NCBI RefSeq assembly: GCF_009689005.1
Contig: NZ_AP021879.1
Span: 6,233,724-6,297,723, forward strand
From: Desulfosarcina ovata subsp. ovata
GTDB taxonomy: Bacteria > Desulfobacterota > Desulfobacteria > Desulfobacterales > Desulfosarcinaceae
Direction of reading: 5' to 3'
DNA: 64,000 nucleotides
Shown: positions 15,619 to 24,425 of the stretch, one piece after another
How the letters are laid out: every line of letters starts with the position of its first letter
Position numbering within the stretch: the stretch's first letter is position 1
Made by a program: the position numbers and the translations under genes
The notes under the pieces: model-generated
The model's input: only the letters and a program-made list of their open reading frames with translations
The model's database searches: none
Told to the model about the DNA's origin: nothing

Positions 15619-17496
15619 TCAGTTTCGCGGTTCGTCGAATAGGCACTGCAGCATGATCATGTCGTCTTCGATTGATGTTGTCACCTCTGACGGCAGCGTT
15701 TTGAACAGGTTGACCATGCCCAGGTTCTCGGGAACGGCATATGCCGTGAACCCTTTGATGCCATTGTCCCGGGCGCCCTCGAAAAGCTTTTCCATCAGGC
15801 GTTTTCCCAGTCCTTTGCGTTTCCAGGAACTGCTGACGGAGAAGGCCACCCGGGCCAGGTTGGTTGCCGGATCCAGCAGGTATTCGCCGATGCCCACCAC
15901 CCGGCCAAAACCAACATCGCCAATCAGCGCGAGAATGGTAAGATTTTTTATATAGTCCACCTGGGATGCCTTTCCCACATCGTCATAGGCGAATGTGGTT
16001 TTCTCATGGAAAAACCGTGAGAGGACATCGCTTTTGTCCAACGCATAAAAATGCTCCTGGATTCGCCGTTCGTCAACCAGGGTTGCCGGTTGAATGGTGA
16101 CGGTTTTTCCGTCGATCACCACGGTTTCCTCCAGGCGGATGGGGTAGACCCCATGCAGGCTGCCCAAAAGCGTCCGGTCGCTGCCGATCAGGTTCATGTT
16201 TTTGGCCTGGGCCATCAACTCGTCCCGAAAATCGGGGTGGGCAATGCTGATCATGGCCATGGCCCGTTCCTGGAGGCTCTTGCCGAAAAGGTTGACGACA
16301 CCGAATTCGGTGACCACGTAATGGACATCGCTGCGTGGGACAACCACCACCGTATCTTCGAGCATGGGGACAATGCGACTCTGTGTTCCTCCCCGGGCGG
16401 TGGCGGGCAGGCCGATGATGCTGCGGCCGCCCTCGGACTGAAACGCGCCGCGGACAAAATCGAACATCCCGGTGACGCCGGAGAACTTGTTGAACGCCAT
16501 GGCGTCGGCGGCCACCTGTCCGGTCAGATCCATGGCCATGGCCACGCAAAGGGATGCCATGTTGTTGTGGGCGGCAATGACAGCCGGCGCATTGACATAA
16601 TCCGAGGGGTGAAATTCAATGGCCGGGTTGTCGTTGATGAATTCGTACAGGTTGGCCGACCCGATGGCGCCGCTGGCCACGATTTTTCCGTTGTTGAGTC
16701 CCTTGTGCCGGTTGGTGACCACTCCCCGGGCAAACAGCTGCATGATTTCATCGGTCAGAAACTGGGTGTGAATGCCCAGATCGTTTTTTTCGGCCAGATT
16801 GGCAACGATGGCCTGTGGCGCTGCATCCGGCGTGATGTGCAGGGTGGCCCCGTCCTTGATCAGCCGTGCGGTAAACCGGGCAATGGTGCCGGCTGCCTCG
16901 GATTCGACGATCTCCGGCAAGGTCAGGATGGGTTCTTCTTTCTGGACCACCAGATGGACGTCGTTCACATGAATGAAACTGCGGCCCAGCACCCGGGGCA
17001 TCTGCGGGTTGACCTGCGCAATGACCAGATCCGCCGAATTGGCCGCGGCCAGGGTGATGTCCACCGATACCCCCAGGCTCATCCAGCCGAAATCATCTGG
17101 CGGGGTGACCTGGATCAGGGCTACGTGGATGGGCAACTGCCGGCTTTTAAATAGCCGGGGCACGGAAAAGAGATTGAGCGGGGTAATAAAGCGGGATTTC
17201 TCGATCAACCCCTTCGATTTCGCCGATCCCATGTAAAATGAGCGGATGTTAAGGCGTTGACCGCGGCTGCGCTCGGCAATGGTACTCAAGGAGGTGGTTT
17301 CCATGGACATGAGACGCACGATTTCAAGATCGGTGAATCCGCCGGCGGCCTCGGCAAGGGCTTTCACCAGATGCTGGGGCTCTCCACAGGATGAACCGAT
17401 GAAAATGCGCTGGCCGGGACGGATGCGTCCGATGGCCTCTTCCGCCGTACAACACTTCTGTACGTAACTATCCGCCCAGTATGGACTGCCTGCCAT
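15619..17496 (-). CDS. acetyl-CoA hydrolase/CoA-transferase fused to a GNAT acetyltransferase domain
   Basis: A 625-residue two-domain protein. Residues ~1-440 belong to the acetyl-CoA hydrolase/4-hydroxybutyrate CoA-transferase family (RPGQRIFIGSSCGEPQHLV, VTPPDDFGWMSLG, NGKIVASGAIGS, AIEFHPSDYVNAP, VVPRSDVHYVVTEFG). After a linker, a GNAT fold follows from ~470, with the acetyl-CoA-binding motif SSWKRKGLGKRLMEKL. The ATG at 17496 is chosen because GGAGG lies just before it and homology begins there; the frame extends upstream without such support. The transferase part would exchange or release acetyl-CoA made or used by CODH/ACS. The GNAT part may acetylate a protein, possibly its own enzyme, which is speculation. 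The gene is 93 bases upstream of RACo and divergent from the TRAP operon. Confidence 0.88.
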   Translation of the reverse strand: MAGSPYWADSYVQKCCTAEEAIGRIRPGQRIFIGSSCGEPQHLVKALAEAAGGFTDLEIVRLMSMETTSLSTIAERSRGQRLNIRSFYMGSAKSKGLIEKSRFITPLNLFSVPRLFKSRQLPIHVALIQVTPPDDFGWMSLGVSVDITLAAANSADLVIAQVNPQMPRVLGRSFIHVNDVHLVVQKEEPILTLPEIVESEAAGTIARFTARLIKDGATLHITPDAAPQAIVANLAEKNDLGIHTQFLTDEIMQLFARGVVTNRHKGLNNGKIVASGAIGSANLYEFINDNPAIEFHPSDYVNAPAVIAAHNNMASLCVAMAMDLTGQVAADAMAFNKFSGVTGMFDFVRGAFQSEGGRSIIGLPATARGGTQSRIVPMLEDTVVVVPRSDVHYVVTEFGVVNLFGKSLQERAMAMISIAHPDFRDELMAQAKNMNLIGSDRTLLGSLHGVYPIRLEETVVIDGKTVTIQPATLVDERRIQEHFYALDKSDVLSRFFHEKTTFAYDDVGKASQVDYIKNLTILALIGDVGFGRVVGIGEYLLDPATNLARVAFSVSSSWKRKGLGKRLMEKLFEGARDNGIKGFTAYAVPENLGMVNLFKTLPSEVTTSIEDDMIMLQCLFDEPRN

Positions 17497-17536
17497 GATT
17501 GTTTCCTCCGGTGGGGTGCGGGCCGACGCCCGTGTT

Positions 17537-17562
17537 GTACTCCTTATTAATATAGGGAGTAC
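17537..17562. promoter_or_regulatory. inverted repeat in the leader of the acetyl-CoA hydrolase gene
   Basis: GTACTCC (17537-17543) and GGAGTAC (17556-17562) flank an A/T-rich centre, about 40 bases upstream of the hydrolase start codon. The spacing and symmetry suit a repressor or activator dimer. The regulator is not identified. Confidence 0.5.
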
Positions 17563-17606
17563 AAATATTCCCGTCCGAACCTGTATCAATAACCCGTTAT
17601 CCGGGC

Positions 17607-17623
17607 GTTGGCAATAGGCCAAC
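17607..17623. promoter_or_regulatory. GTTGGC-N5-GCCAAC palindrome in the divergent promoter region
   Basis: A perfect 6+6 dyad between the divergent hydrolase-GNAT and TRAP genes, about 25 bases upstream of the TRAP -35 element. It is placed to regulate either or both directions. No family assigned. Confidence 0.5.
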
Positions 17624-17648
17624 ATCGCTGAACGATATTCATTTTTTC

Positions 17649-17678
17649 TTGACGTAAACAAGATTATATATCTATATA
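17649..17678 (+). promoter_or_regulatory. sigma-70-type promoter for the TRAP operon
   Basis: TTGACG (17649-17654) and TATATA (17673-17678) are separated by 18 bases in a locally A/T-rich stretch, oriented towards dctQ about 110 bases downstream. Confidence 0.6.
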
Positions 17679-17786
17679 ACAATTTGAAGAATTTAGTAAA
17701 TGCTCGCATCGTTGGGTGGCCCGGCGACGAACGATCGGGCGCACCAATGCGCATGCGGACGTTCAGCGTTAAATTCAGGCGGTGGT

Positions 17787-18320
17787 ATGGTCAATTTGCT
17801 GAAGGGAATCTGCGGTGTGATCGACCGGTCCAACGAAGTCGTGGGCCGTGGGGTTTCATGGATAACCCTGCTGCTGGTGGCGGTGGTTTTTGTGGATGTG
17901 GTCATGCGGTATCTGTTCAAAACCAGTTTCGTTTTCACCCAAGAACTGGAATGGCATTTGTTTGCCTTCATTTTTTTGATCGGTGCCGGATACACTCTGC
18001 TTCACGACGGACACGTGCGCGTGGATATCATTTATCAGCGTCTGGGTGTCAAGGGCCGGGCCTGGATCAACCTGATCGGCGTCATCGTTTTCCTCATTCC
18101 CGGTTGCTACCTGGTGATCAGCACATCCTGGAAATTTGTCGGCAACTCTTTCTCCATGCTCGAAGGGTCCCCGGATCCGGGCGGCATTCCCTACCGCTTT
18201 ATCGTCAAGGGAACCATGACCGTGGGGTACGTCCTGCTGCTGCTGCAGGGTATTTCCATGGGCATGCATGCCCTGCTGCAGATTCTGGGGGTTGAAACGG
18301 TCGATGAGGAGAACGCCTGA
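17787..18320 (+). CDS. dctQ: TRAP transporter small membrane subunit (DctQ family)
   Basis: Small four-helix membrane subunit of a tripartite ATP-independent periplasmic transporter. ATG at 17787 (MVNLLKG) is preferred over an upstream ATG at 17700 because the extra N-terminus has no family character; GGCGG lies just before. The 177 residues hold four hydrophobic segments, beginning WITLLLVAVVFVDVVMRYLF and ending VGYVLLLLQGISMGMHALL, with the family's QELEWHLF motif. The stop overlaps the dctM start by one base (TGATG), so translation is coupled. Confidence 0.9.
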   Translation: MVNLLKGICGVIDRSNEVVGRGVSWITLLLVAVVFVDVVMRYLFKTSFVFTQELEWHLFAFIFLIGAGYTLLHDGHVRVDIIYQRLGVKGRAWINLIGVIVFLIPGCYLVISTSWKFVGNSFSMLEGSPDPGGIPYRFIVKGTMTVGYVLLLLQGISMGMHALLQILGVETVDEENA

Positions 18321-19645
18321 TGGAGTTTCTGCCCGCGTGGATGTTTCTGGCCCTGACCATCCTGCTCATGGCCGGTTTTCCGGTCACTTTTACCCTCATG
18401 GGAACCGCCCTATGTTTCGGCCTGATCGGCTTCGGCTGGTCGTTTTTCAATCTCCTGCCCCTCAGAATATGGGGGGTGATGACCAATGTCACCCTGATTG
18501 CCGTGCCCCTGTTCGTTTTCATGGGGGTGATGCTGGAGCGCTCAGGCCTGGCCGAAGAGCTGCTCGACACCATGGGGTTGCTTTTCGGCCGCATACGCGG
18601 TGGGCTGGCCATCTCCGTGGTGGTGGTGGGCGCCCTTCTGGGGGCGTCCACCGGTATTGTCGGTGCCACGGTGGTGACCATGGGACTGCTGGCCGTTCCC
18701 ACCATGCTGCGGCGCGGCTATCAGAAGGAGCTGGCCACGGGTACCGTGTCGGCTTCCGGGACCCTGGGGCAGATCATTCCGCCCAGCATTGTCCTGGTGC
18801 TCATTGGTGATATCGTTGGCGTTTCCGTCGGTGACCTGTTTATGGGCGCGGTGTTTCCCGGTCTGCTGCTGGTGGGGCTGTTTGTTTTCTACATTGCCGT
18901 CATTTCCTTCCTGAAACCTGGCTGGGCGCCGGCCATGCCAAAGGCGGAACTGGACGCCATTACCCGGCGCCAGCTGGTGGCCCGCATGGGCAAAGCGCTT
19001 TTCCCGCCCCTGTTTCTCATGGTGGCCGTGCTGGGATCCATCTTTGCCGGAATCGCCTCGCCCACCGAAGCCGCCGCCGTGGGGGCGGTGGGCGCCACCG
19101 TGCTCACCGTGGCCAACCGCAAATTTTCCATGCAGATTCTCCATGAGGTGATGCAGACCACGGTGCGTCTGACCTGCATGGTGTTCATCATCCTGTGCGG
19201 TGCCGCAGCGTTCGGACTGGTTTTCCGGGGCCTTGGCGGCGACGGGCTGGTAAGGGAGTTTTTGGGTTCCCTGGCCCATCAGTACAGCCACAACATGGTA
19301 CTGGCCATTGTCATGGCTCTGATTTTCGTGATCGGCTTTTTTCTCGATTTTATCGAGATCACCTTTATCCATGTGCCCGTGCTGGCGCCGATCATGATCG
19401 AGTTCGGTTTCGACCCGGTGTGGTTCTGTATCCTGATTGCGGTGAACCTGCAGACCTCGTTCATGACGCCTCCCTTCGGGTTCTCGCTCTTCTACCTGAA
19501 GGCGGTCACGCCCCCGGAGATCTCCACCGGCCATATCTACCGGGGCATTATTCCCTTTGTTCTCGTGCAGATTGTCGGCCTGGCCATTGTGGTTCTGTTC
19601 CCCCAGCTGGCCACTTGGTTGCCGAAAGTGGTGTTCGGCCCCTAA
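18320..19645 (+). CDS. dctM: TRAP transporter large permease (DctM family)
   Basis: Large permease subunit with about 12 membrane segments that couples substrate uptake to an ion gradient. The 441 residues contain the hallmark GTLGQIIPPSIVLVLIGD, GIASPTEAAAVGAVGA and a C-terminal DFIEITFIHVPVLAPIM. It begins at the overlapping ATG 18320 and is followed after 65 bases by the binding protein. The gene set resembles the DctP/TakP-type TRAP systems often annotated for 2-oxo acids or mannitol/chloroaromatics. The substrate cannot be read from sequence. Confidence 0.94.
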   Translation: MEFLPAWMFLALTILLMAGFPVTFTLMGTALCFGLIGFGWSFFNLLPLRIWGVMTNVTLIAVPLFVFMGVMLERSGLAEELLDTMGLLFGRIRGGLAISVVVVGALLGASTGIVGATVVTMGLLAVPTMLRRGYQKELATGTVSASGTLGQIIPPSIVLVLIGDIVGVSVGDLFMGAVFPGLLLVGLFVFYIAVISFLKPGWAPAMPKAELDAITRRQLVARMGKALFPPLFLMVAVLGSIFAGIASPTEAAAVGAVGATVLTVANRKFSMQILHEVMQTTVRLTCMVFIILCGAAAFGLVFRGLGGDGLVREFLGSLAHQYSHNMVLAIVMALIFVIGFFLDFIEITFIHVPVLAPIMIEFGFDPVWFCILIAVNLQTSFMTPPFGFSLFYLKAVTPPEISTGHIYRGIIPFVLVQIVGLAIVVLFPQLATWLPKVVFGP

Positions 19646-19710
19646 AGTAAAACGTGTAGATGATTTGTTCGTGCTTTTCACCCATCCCCCCAAAAAAGGA
19701 GGACTCATTG

Positions 19711-20856
19711 ATGAAAAGAAGGGATTTTCTGAAGAATGCGGGTGTCGGCGCAGCTGCGGCAGCAGCGGCAACAGCAGGTCTTATCGGCTGTACCAAGGAA
19801 AAAGAAGAAGAGAAGAAAGTGGCGGCGCCGGCGGTCGTTACAAAGAAAACCTATCAGTGGCGCATGGTGACCACCTGGCCGCCCAAACTGCCGGTCCTCC
19901 AGGACGGCTGCGAGCGGCTGGCCCGGCGCATCGAGGAGCTGTCCGACGGCCGCATCAAGATCCAGGTGTTCGCCGCCGGCGAACTGGTTCCGGCCCTGGA
20001 GAGCTTTCAGTCGGTATCCGACGGCACCGTGGAGGTGGGCAGCGGTGCGGCCTACTACTGGGCGGGCAAGGAACCGGCCACGCAGTGGTTTGCGGCCGTT
20101 CCCTTCGGCCTCAACGGCCAGGGCATGAGCGCCTGGTTTCATGGGGGCGACGGCTTGAAACTGTGGGAGGAAACCTACGCGCCGTTTAACCTCATTCCGC
20201 GGCCCGGCGGTTCCACCGGCGTCCAGATGGGGGGCTGGTTCAACAAGAAGATCGAGAGCATCGACGACTACAAAGGCCTCAAGATGAGAATTCCGGGCCT
20301 GGGCGGGAAGGTCATCGCCAAGGCCGGCGGAACGGTGGTGCTGCTGCCCGGTGGCGAAATTTTTACTTCCCTGGAGCGCGGCGTGATCGACGCCACCGAG
20401 TGGGTCGGCCCCCTGCACGACCTGCGCATGGGTTTCTACCAGGCGGCCAAGTACTACTACTATCCGGGATGGCACGAGCCGGGCACCTATCTGGAGTACT
20501 TCTTCAACAAACAAATCTACGAGGGGCTGCCCAAGGACCTGCAGCACATCATCGACGCGGCCTGTGTCGAGACCGAGCACTGGGTACTGTCCCAGTTCGA
20601 GGCCCGTAACGGCGAAGCCCTACAGACCCTGATCAACGAAAAAAAGGTCGAATTGGTACAGTTCCCCGATCAGGTCCTGGCCGACCTGCGTAAACTGGCC
20701 GAGGAAGTGATTGCGGAGGAAGCCGCCAAGACGCCTATCGCCACCAAGGTAAACGAGGCGTTCAAGAATTTCCAGAAGGTGGTCGGTACTTGGGGGACGG
20801 TGTCGGAAAAGGCCTATTATGATATCATTCAACCCAAATTTTCACTCAAGGGATAG
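19711..20856 (+). CDS. dctP: TRAP solute-binding protein, Tat lipoprotein type (DctP/TakP-like)
   Basis: Periplasmic substrate-binding protein of the TRAP system. The start ATG at 19711 follows AAGGAGGA. The leader MKRRDFLKNAGVGAA has a twin-arginine-type RRDFLK motif and ends in a lipobox LIGC, so it is probably exported by Tat and lipid-anchored. A charged low-complexity linker (KEKEEEKK) follows. Mature signatures such as WRMVTTWPPKLPVLQ, GAAYYWAGKEPATQW and GVIDATEWVGPLHDL are of the TakP-like DctP subgroup. Last gene of the operon, followed by a strong terminator. Confidence 0.93.
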   Translation: MKRRDFLKNAGVGAAAAAAATAGLIGCTKEKEEEKKVAAPAVVTKKTYQWRMVTTWPPKLPVLQDGCERLARRIEELSDGRIKIQVFAAGELVPALESFQSVSDGTVEVGSGAAYYWAGKEPATQWFAAVPFGLNGQGMSAWFHGGDGLKLWEETYAPFNLIPRPGGSTGVQMGGWFNKKIESIDDYKGLKMRIPGLGGKVIAKAGGTVVLLPGGEIFTSLERGVIDATEWVGPLHDLRMGFYQAAKYYYYPGWHEPGTYLEYFFNKQIYEGLPKDLQHIIDAACVETEHWVLSQFEARNGEALQTLINEKKVELVQFPDQVLADLRKLAEEVIAEEAAKTPIATKVNEAFKNFQKVVGTWGTVSEKAYYDIIQPKFSLKG

Positions 20857-20899
20857 ACAAAAGACCCCTTGAAAAGAACGTCAGTTTGGTTAGTATATG

Positions 20900-20937
20900 A
20901 TCGGTTCCGGGAACAATTCCCGGAACCGATTTTTTTT
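20900..20937 (+). terminator. rho-independent terminator of the TRAP operon
   Basis: A 14-bp perfect stem (ATCGGTTCCGGGAA with TTCCCGGAACCGAT) with a 3-base loop, followed by eight T residues, 44 bases after the dctP stop. Confidence 0.95.
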
Positions 20938-20948
20938 AGACGGATTAG

Positions 20949-21087
20949 TGCCCATCCAGAAATAGGAAAATTTGTTCGAGATCGAGGCGCACGAAAAATT
21001 TTACCGCAGGCATATGGCTGATATTCAGAGGATAAAATTTTTCGCGCAACAAAGATATCGGGCAAATTGGCCATTTCTGGATAGGCA
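20949..21087. mobile_element. 139-bp palindromic MITE-like element with 8-bp target duplication
   Basis: The ends TGCCCATCCAGAAAT (20949-20963) and ATTTCTGGATAGGCA (21073-21087) are inverted repeats with one mismatch. The whole interior also folds on itself around 21016-21024, for example TTTTACCGCAGGCATAT against ATATTCAGAGGATAAAA. Identical 8-bp direct repeats CGGATTAG flank it at 20941-20948 and 21088-21095, the signature of a transposition event. It has no coding capacity. It sits between the TRAP terminator and the RapA-like gene, 24 bases from that start codon, so it may supply or disturb its leader. Confidence 0.75.
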
Positions 21088-21111
21088 CGGATTAGGGGGC
21101 AAAAGGCAACC

Positions 21112-23931
21112 ATGTTCGATTTTGTACCGGGGCAGCGCTGGAGCAGCGAAATGGAGCCCGAACTGGGCGTCGGGATTGTCGATGCCGTGGATGGCCGGCG
21201 GGTGCATCTGCGTTTTCCGGACAGCGGCCTGTTGCGAATCTATGCGGCTCACAGCGCGCCCCTGCAGCGCGCGGTCTTCCATCCCGGTGACCGGGTGACC
21301 GGTGAGAACGGGGCGGCCTTGACCGTCTCCCGGGTCGAGACCGTGGACGGGCTGACCGTTTATCATGGTGACGGGATGCGACTGACCGAGGATCGCCTGG
21401 TCGGCACCCCGGCCCTGGATACGCCCAAGGCACGGCTCCTCGCCGGCCAGCGGGACCTTTCCAGCCATTTTGACCTGCGCCGCCGCATTCTGGATTACCG
21501 CTGCCGGATGACCGGGGCGGCCGCACAGGGGTTTATCGGGGGGCGGGTGGAATTGATTCCCCACCAGTTCGCCATTGCCGCCGAAGTGGCCAGCCGCCGT
21601 TTTCCACGGGTGCTGCTGGCCGATGAAACCGGACTGGGCAAGACCATCGAAGCGGGACTCGTTCTGCATCGCCTCGTCTTCACCGGGCGGATTCACCGGG
21701 CCCTGCTCATCGTTCCCGATGCCCTGGTGGTGCAGTGGTTCGTTGAGCTGGCCCGCCGCTTCAACCTGCAGTTCCGCATATTCGACGAAGAGACCATTCC
21801 TGCTACGCCGGCCCCGACTCCGCCCACGGTGGACAACCCCTTTGCCGAGGAACCGTTGGGATTGTGCGGTTTCTCATTTGTGCGCCAGGCGTCCCCCGCC
21901 GTGCAGGAACGCCTTCTCGATGGACAATGGGATATGGTGGTGGTCGACGAAGCCCATCACATGCAGCCCGGCGATCCGCTTTTCAAAAGGATCCAGCGCC
22001 TGGGCCGGCGGGCGCCGCGCATGATTCTGATTACCGCCACCCCGGGACACCTGGCCGCGCGCAGCCACTTTGCCCGCCTGCGTCTTCTGGATCCCCACCG
22101 GTATGGCGATTATGAACGGTTCAAGACGGAGAGCGCCACTTTCGGAGAACTCGCCCGGATGGCCCGGATGCTGGATGGCCGAAGTGAAATCGACCCGGCG
22201 GCACAGGCACGGCTGGGACGTCTGCTTGACATGCCGCCGGCAGGCCTGAAGGCGGAACTGAACCGGGAGGCGGGCCGGCAAAAATTGATGCACCTGCTGA
22301 TCGACCGGCACGGTACCGGCCGGGTGATGTTCAAGACCACCCGGCGTACGGTGACCGGTTTTCCCGGTCGGCGGGCGCATCTGATCGCTCTGGATCCAGA
22401 CGCTGCCGATGACGCGGACCGTCGCCGGCTGAGCCGTGAATGCCTGGACGATGGCCGGGACGACAAAGCGGGCCTCCCGGTCGATTTTACGGCCGATCCC
22501 CGTGTCGCCTGGCTGGACGGTTACCTGCGTGCCCACCGGGACGCCAAGATTTTGCTCATCTGCCGCACGGCACACAAGGTCAACGCCTTGTACGATGCGC
22601 TGGACCGGCGCATCAACGCCCCCATCGGCCGCTACCACGAACAGATGACCCTGGTGCAGCGCGACCGCAACGCCGCCTGGTTTGCCGACCCCCAGGGGGC
22701 CACGCTGCTGCTCTGTTCGGAGATCGGCAGCGAGGGACGCAATTTCCAGTCTGCCCGCCACCTGGTTTTGTTCGACCTTCCCTGGGATGCTGAGCTTCTG
22801 GAGCAGCGCATCGGCCGGCTGGACCGCATCGGCCAGACCGGGGTGGTTCAGGTGATGGTGCCTTACGTCCGCGGCACCGGCGGTGAGGTGCTGGCCCGCT
22901 GGTACCATGAGGCCATGGGCGCTTTTGAGGCCACCGTACCGGCATCCGGATGGGTCATGCAGCGCATGCGAAAGGTACTCATGGCCCTGATTGACAATCC
23001 TGCCGGTCCGGTCGATCCGGTCCGGCTGAACCGGATCATCCGCAGTAGCCGGGTGGCCGTGTCCCGCCAGCAGCGGCGTATCGACACCGGGCGTGATTGC
23101 CTGCTGGAACTTGATGCCCTGCCACCGGATCGGGTTGCCGAATTGCTGGACCGCATCCGTGCGGTCGACGGCGATCCGTGCTTTCAGGAATTGATCGAAC
23201 CACTTTTGGACATCTGGGGAATTACCATGGAACCTTTGGCTGATGGTGCTTTCCGGCTCACTCCGGACCATCGCTATGCCAATCCGCTGCCGGGATTCCG
23301 GCCGTCGGGCATGAACGTGACCCTGGATCGCTCCCTGGCGCTGGCCCGTGAGGATCTGGGTTTTCTCACATGGGACCATCCGTTGGTGACCGGGGCCATG
23401 GACCAGTACCTGGGCAGCGGCAAGGGCAGTACGGCCTTCAGCCATGTTCCCGGCAACGGGGTCCCGGAAATCTTCCTGGAGATGCTTTTCGTTATCGAAT
23501 CCACTGCCGCGACCGACCCTTTTGTGAGCGCCTTTTTGCCGCCGGCCCCCATCCGGGTGGTGGTGGATCATCTCCTCAGGGACGGATCGGCCGCGCTGCC
23601 TGATTCAACGGGCATGGCCGATGGATCGGCGAAGCGCTTTGCCCGGCTGCTGCCGGTCGTTTCGCGCCTGATTCCCGATATGGTGGCCGCGGGCCAGAGC
23701 ATCGCCGAGGAGACGGCCAAGCCGGTCATCGCGGCCGCCCGGCAGAACGCCCATCAGACCATGAACGATACGGTCAGCCGCCTCCAGACCCTCAGCCGCG
23801 TTAATGCGGCCATCGGCCAGGCGGAGATCGATGAGGCCATTGGAGATCGGGATGCCGTACTGGCAGCCATGGACGCGGCAACCGTTCGCCTGGACGCCCT
23901 TCGCCTGGTGACCCGGGGCGATTTCCCCTGA
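21112..23931 (+). CDS. rapA: RapA-like SWI2/SNF2 ATPase (RNA polymerase-associated)
   Basis: Large SNF2-family ATPase resembling RapA/HepA, which recycles stalled RNA polymerase. Length 939 compares with 968 in E. coli. The N-terminal domain has FVPGQRWSSEMEPELGVG. The helicase core carries Walker A DETGLGKT (near 169), DEAH (near 279), the ITATPGH motif III, and EQRIGRLDRIGQTG (motif VI). The C-terminal half matches the RapA-type C-terminal region loosely. The start at 21112 is preceded by AGGGGG, which lies right at the edge of the palindromic element. It is a single gene with no obvious operon partner. Confidence 0.85.
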   Translation: MFDFVPGQRWSSEMEPELGVGIVDAVDGRRVHLRFPDSGLLRIYAAHSAPLQRAVFHPGDRVTGENGAALTVSRVETVDGLTVYHGDGMRLTEDRLVGTPALDTPKARLLAGQRDLSSHFDLRRRILDYRCRMTGAAAQGFIGGRVELIPHQFAIAAEVASRRFPRVLLADETGLGKTIEAGLVLHRLVFTGRIHRALLIVPDALVVQWFVELARRFNLQFRIFDEETIPATPAPTPPTVDNPFAEEPLGLCGFSFVRQASPAVQERLLDGQWDMVVVDEAHHMQPGDPLFKRIQRLGRRAPRMILITATPGHLAARSHFARLRLLDPHRYGDYERFKTESATFGELARMARMLDGRSEIDPAAQARLGRLLDMPPAGLKAELNREAGRQKLMHLLIDRHGTGRVMFKTTRRTVTGFPGRRAHLIALDPDAADDADRRRLSRECLDDGRDDKAGLPVDFTADPRVAWLDGYLRAHRDAKILLICRTAHKVNALYDALDRRINAPIGRYHEQMTLVQRDRNAAWFADPQGATLLLCSEIGSEGRNFQSARHLVLFDLPWDAELLEQRIGRLDRIGQTGVVQVMVPYVRGTGGEVLARWYHEAMGAFEATVPASGWVMQRMRKVLMALIDNPAGPVDPVRLNRIIRSSRVAVSRQQRRIDTGRDCLLELDALPPDRVAELLDRIRAVDGDPCFQELIEPLLDIWGITMEPLADGAFRLTPDHRYANPLPGFRPSGMNVTLDRSLALAREDLGFLTWDHPLVTGAMDQYLGSGKGSTAFSHVPGNGVPEIFLEMLFVIESTAATDPFVSAFLPPAPIRVVVDHLLRDGSAALPDSTGMADGSAKRFARLLPVVSRLIPDMVAAGQSIAEETAKPVIAAARQNAHQTMNDTVSRLQTLSRVNAAIGQAEIDEAIGDRDAVLAAMDAATVRLDALRLVTRGDFP

Positions 23932-24056
23932 GCCGGTTTTACGCATATCTTGAATGCTATAGTTGGCATTCGCGCGCGGGCGTGTTAGACAAAGCATTAC
24001 TTAACGGAATCTTGTTTTTGCCGCTGCAATTGAACGTACCGATGTGGATACGGCTG

Positions 24057-24425
24057 ATGAAAAGTGACATGTCGAAATTGCTGATTGCCCGAAGTGACCA
24101 GAACCAGCGCCGATTTCCCCGCCGGGCGGCATTTATTATTGTCAGCTATACGGTAAACGAGGGCAGCTTTCGGGATATTATCAAGAATATCGGGGCCACG
24201 GGCATCTTCGTGAACACTTGGCGCCGCATTGCCGCGGGTCAGTCCATCCAACTGCGTTTTCCGGTCTTTGATTTCGACAATACCCTCAGCATTTCAGGCA
24301 CGGTGGTCCGGAGCGGACCCAAGGGCTTTTCCGTGGTGTTCGACCATCCCATCGAGGGACTGATCTGCAAGGAGGGGCGTTTCCCTGAAATTGTCCACGA
24401 GAGCGAGCGCAAAAGCGGTCAATAG
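24057..24425 (+). CDS. PilZ-domain protein
   Basis: A protein of about 122 residues with a PilZ domain, expected to bind cyclic di-GMP. The RxxxR switch is in NQRRFPRRAAF; the second motif is NIGATG, where the usual (D/N)xSxxG serine is glycine, so binding may be altered. The start is uncertain: ATGs at 24042, 24057 and 24069 are all possible and none has a strong ribosome site. A 15-base match to the end of the element at 25112-25219 (ATCTTGAATGCTATA) lies upstream at 23946-23960. The 3' end overlaps the convergent gene at 24419-24991 by 7 bases. Confidence 0.75.
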   Translation: MKSDMSKLLIARSDQNQRRFPRRAAFIIVSYTVNEGSFRDIIKNIGATGIFVNTWRRIAAGQSIQLRFPVFDFDNTLSISGTVVRSGPKGFSVVFDHPIEGLICKEGRFPEIVHESERKSGQ

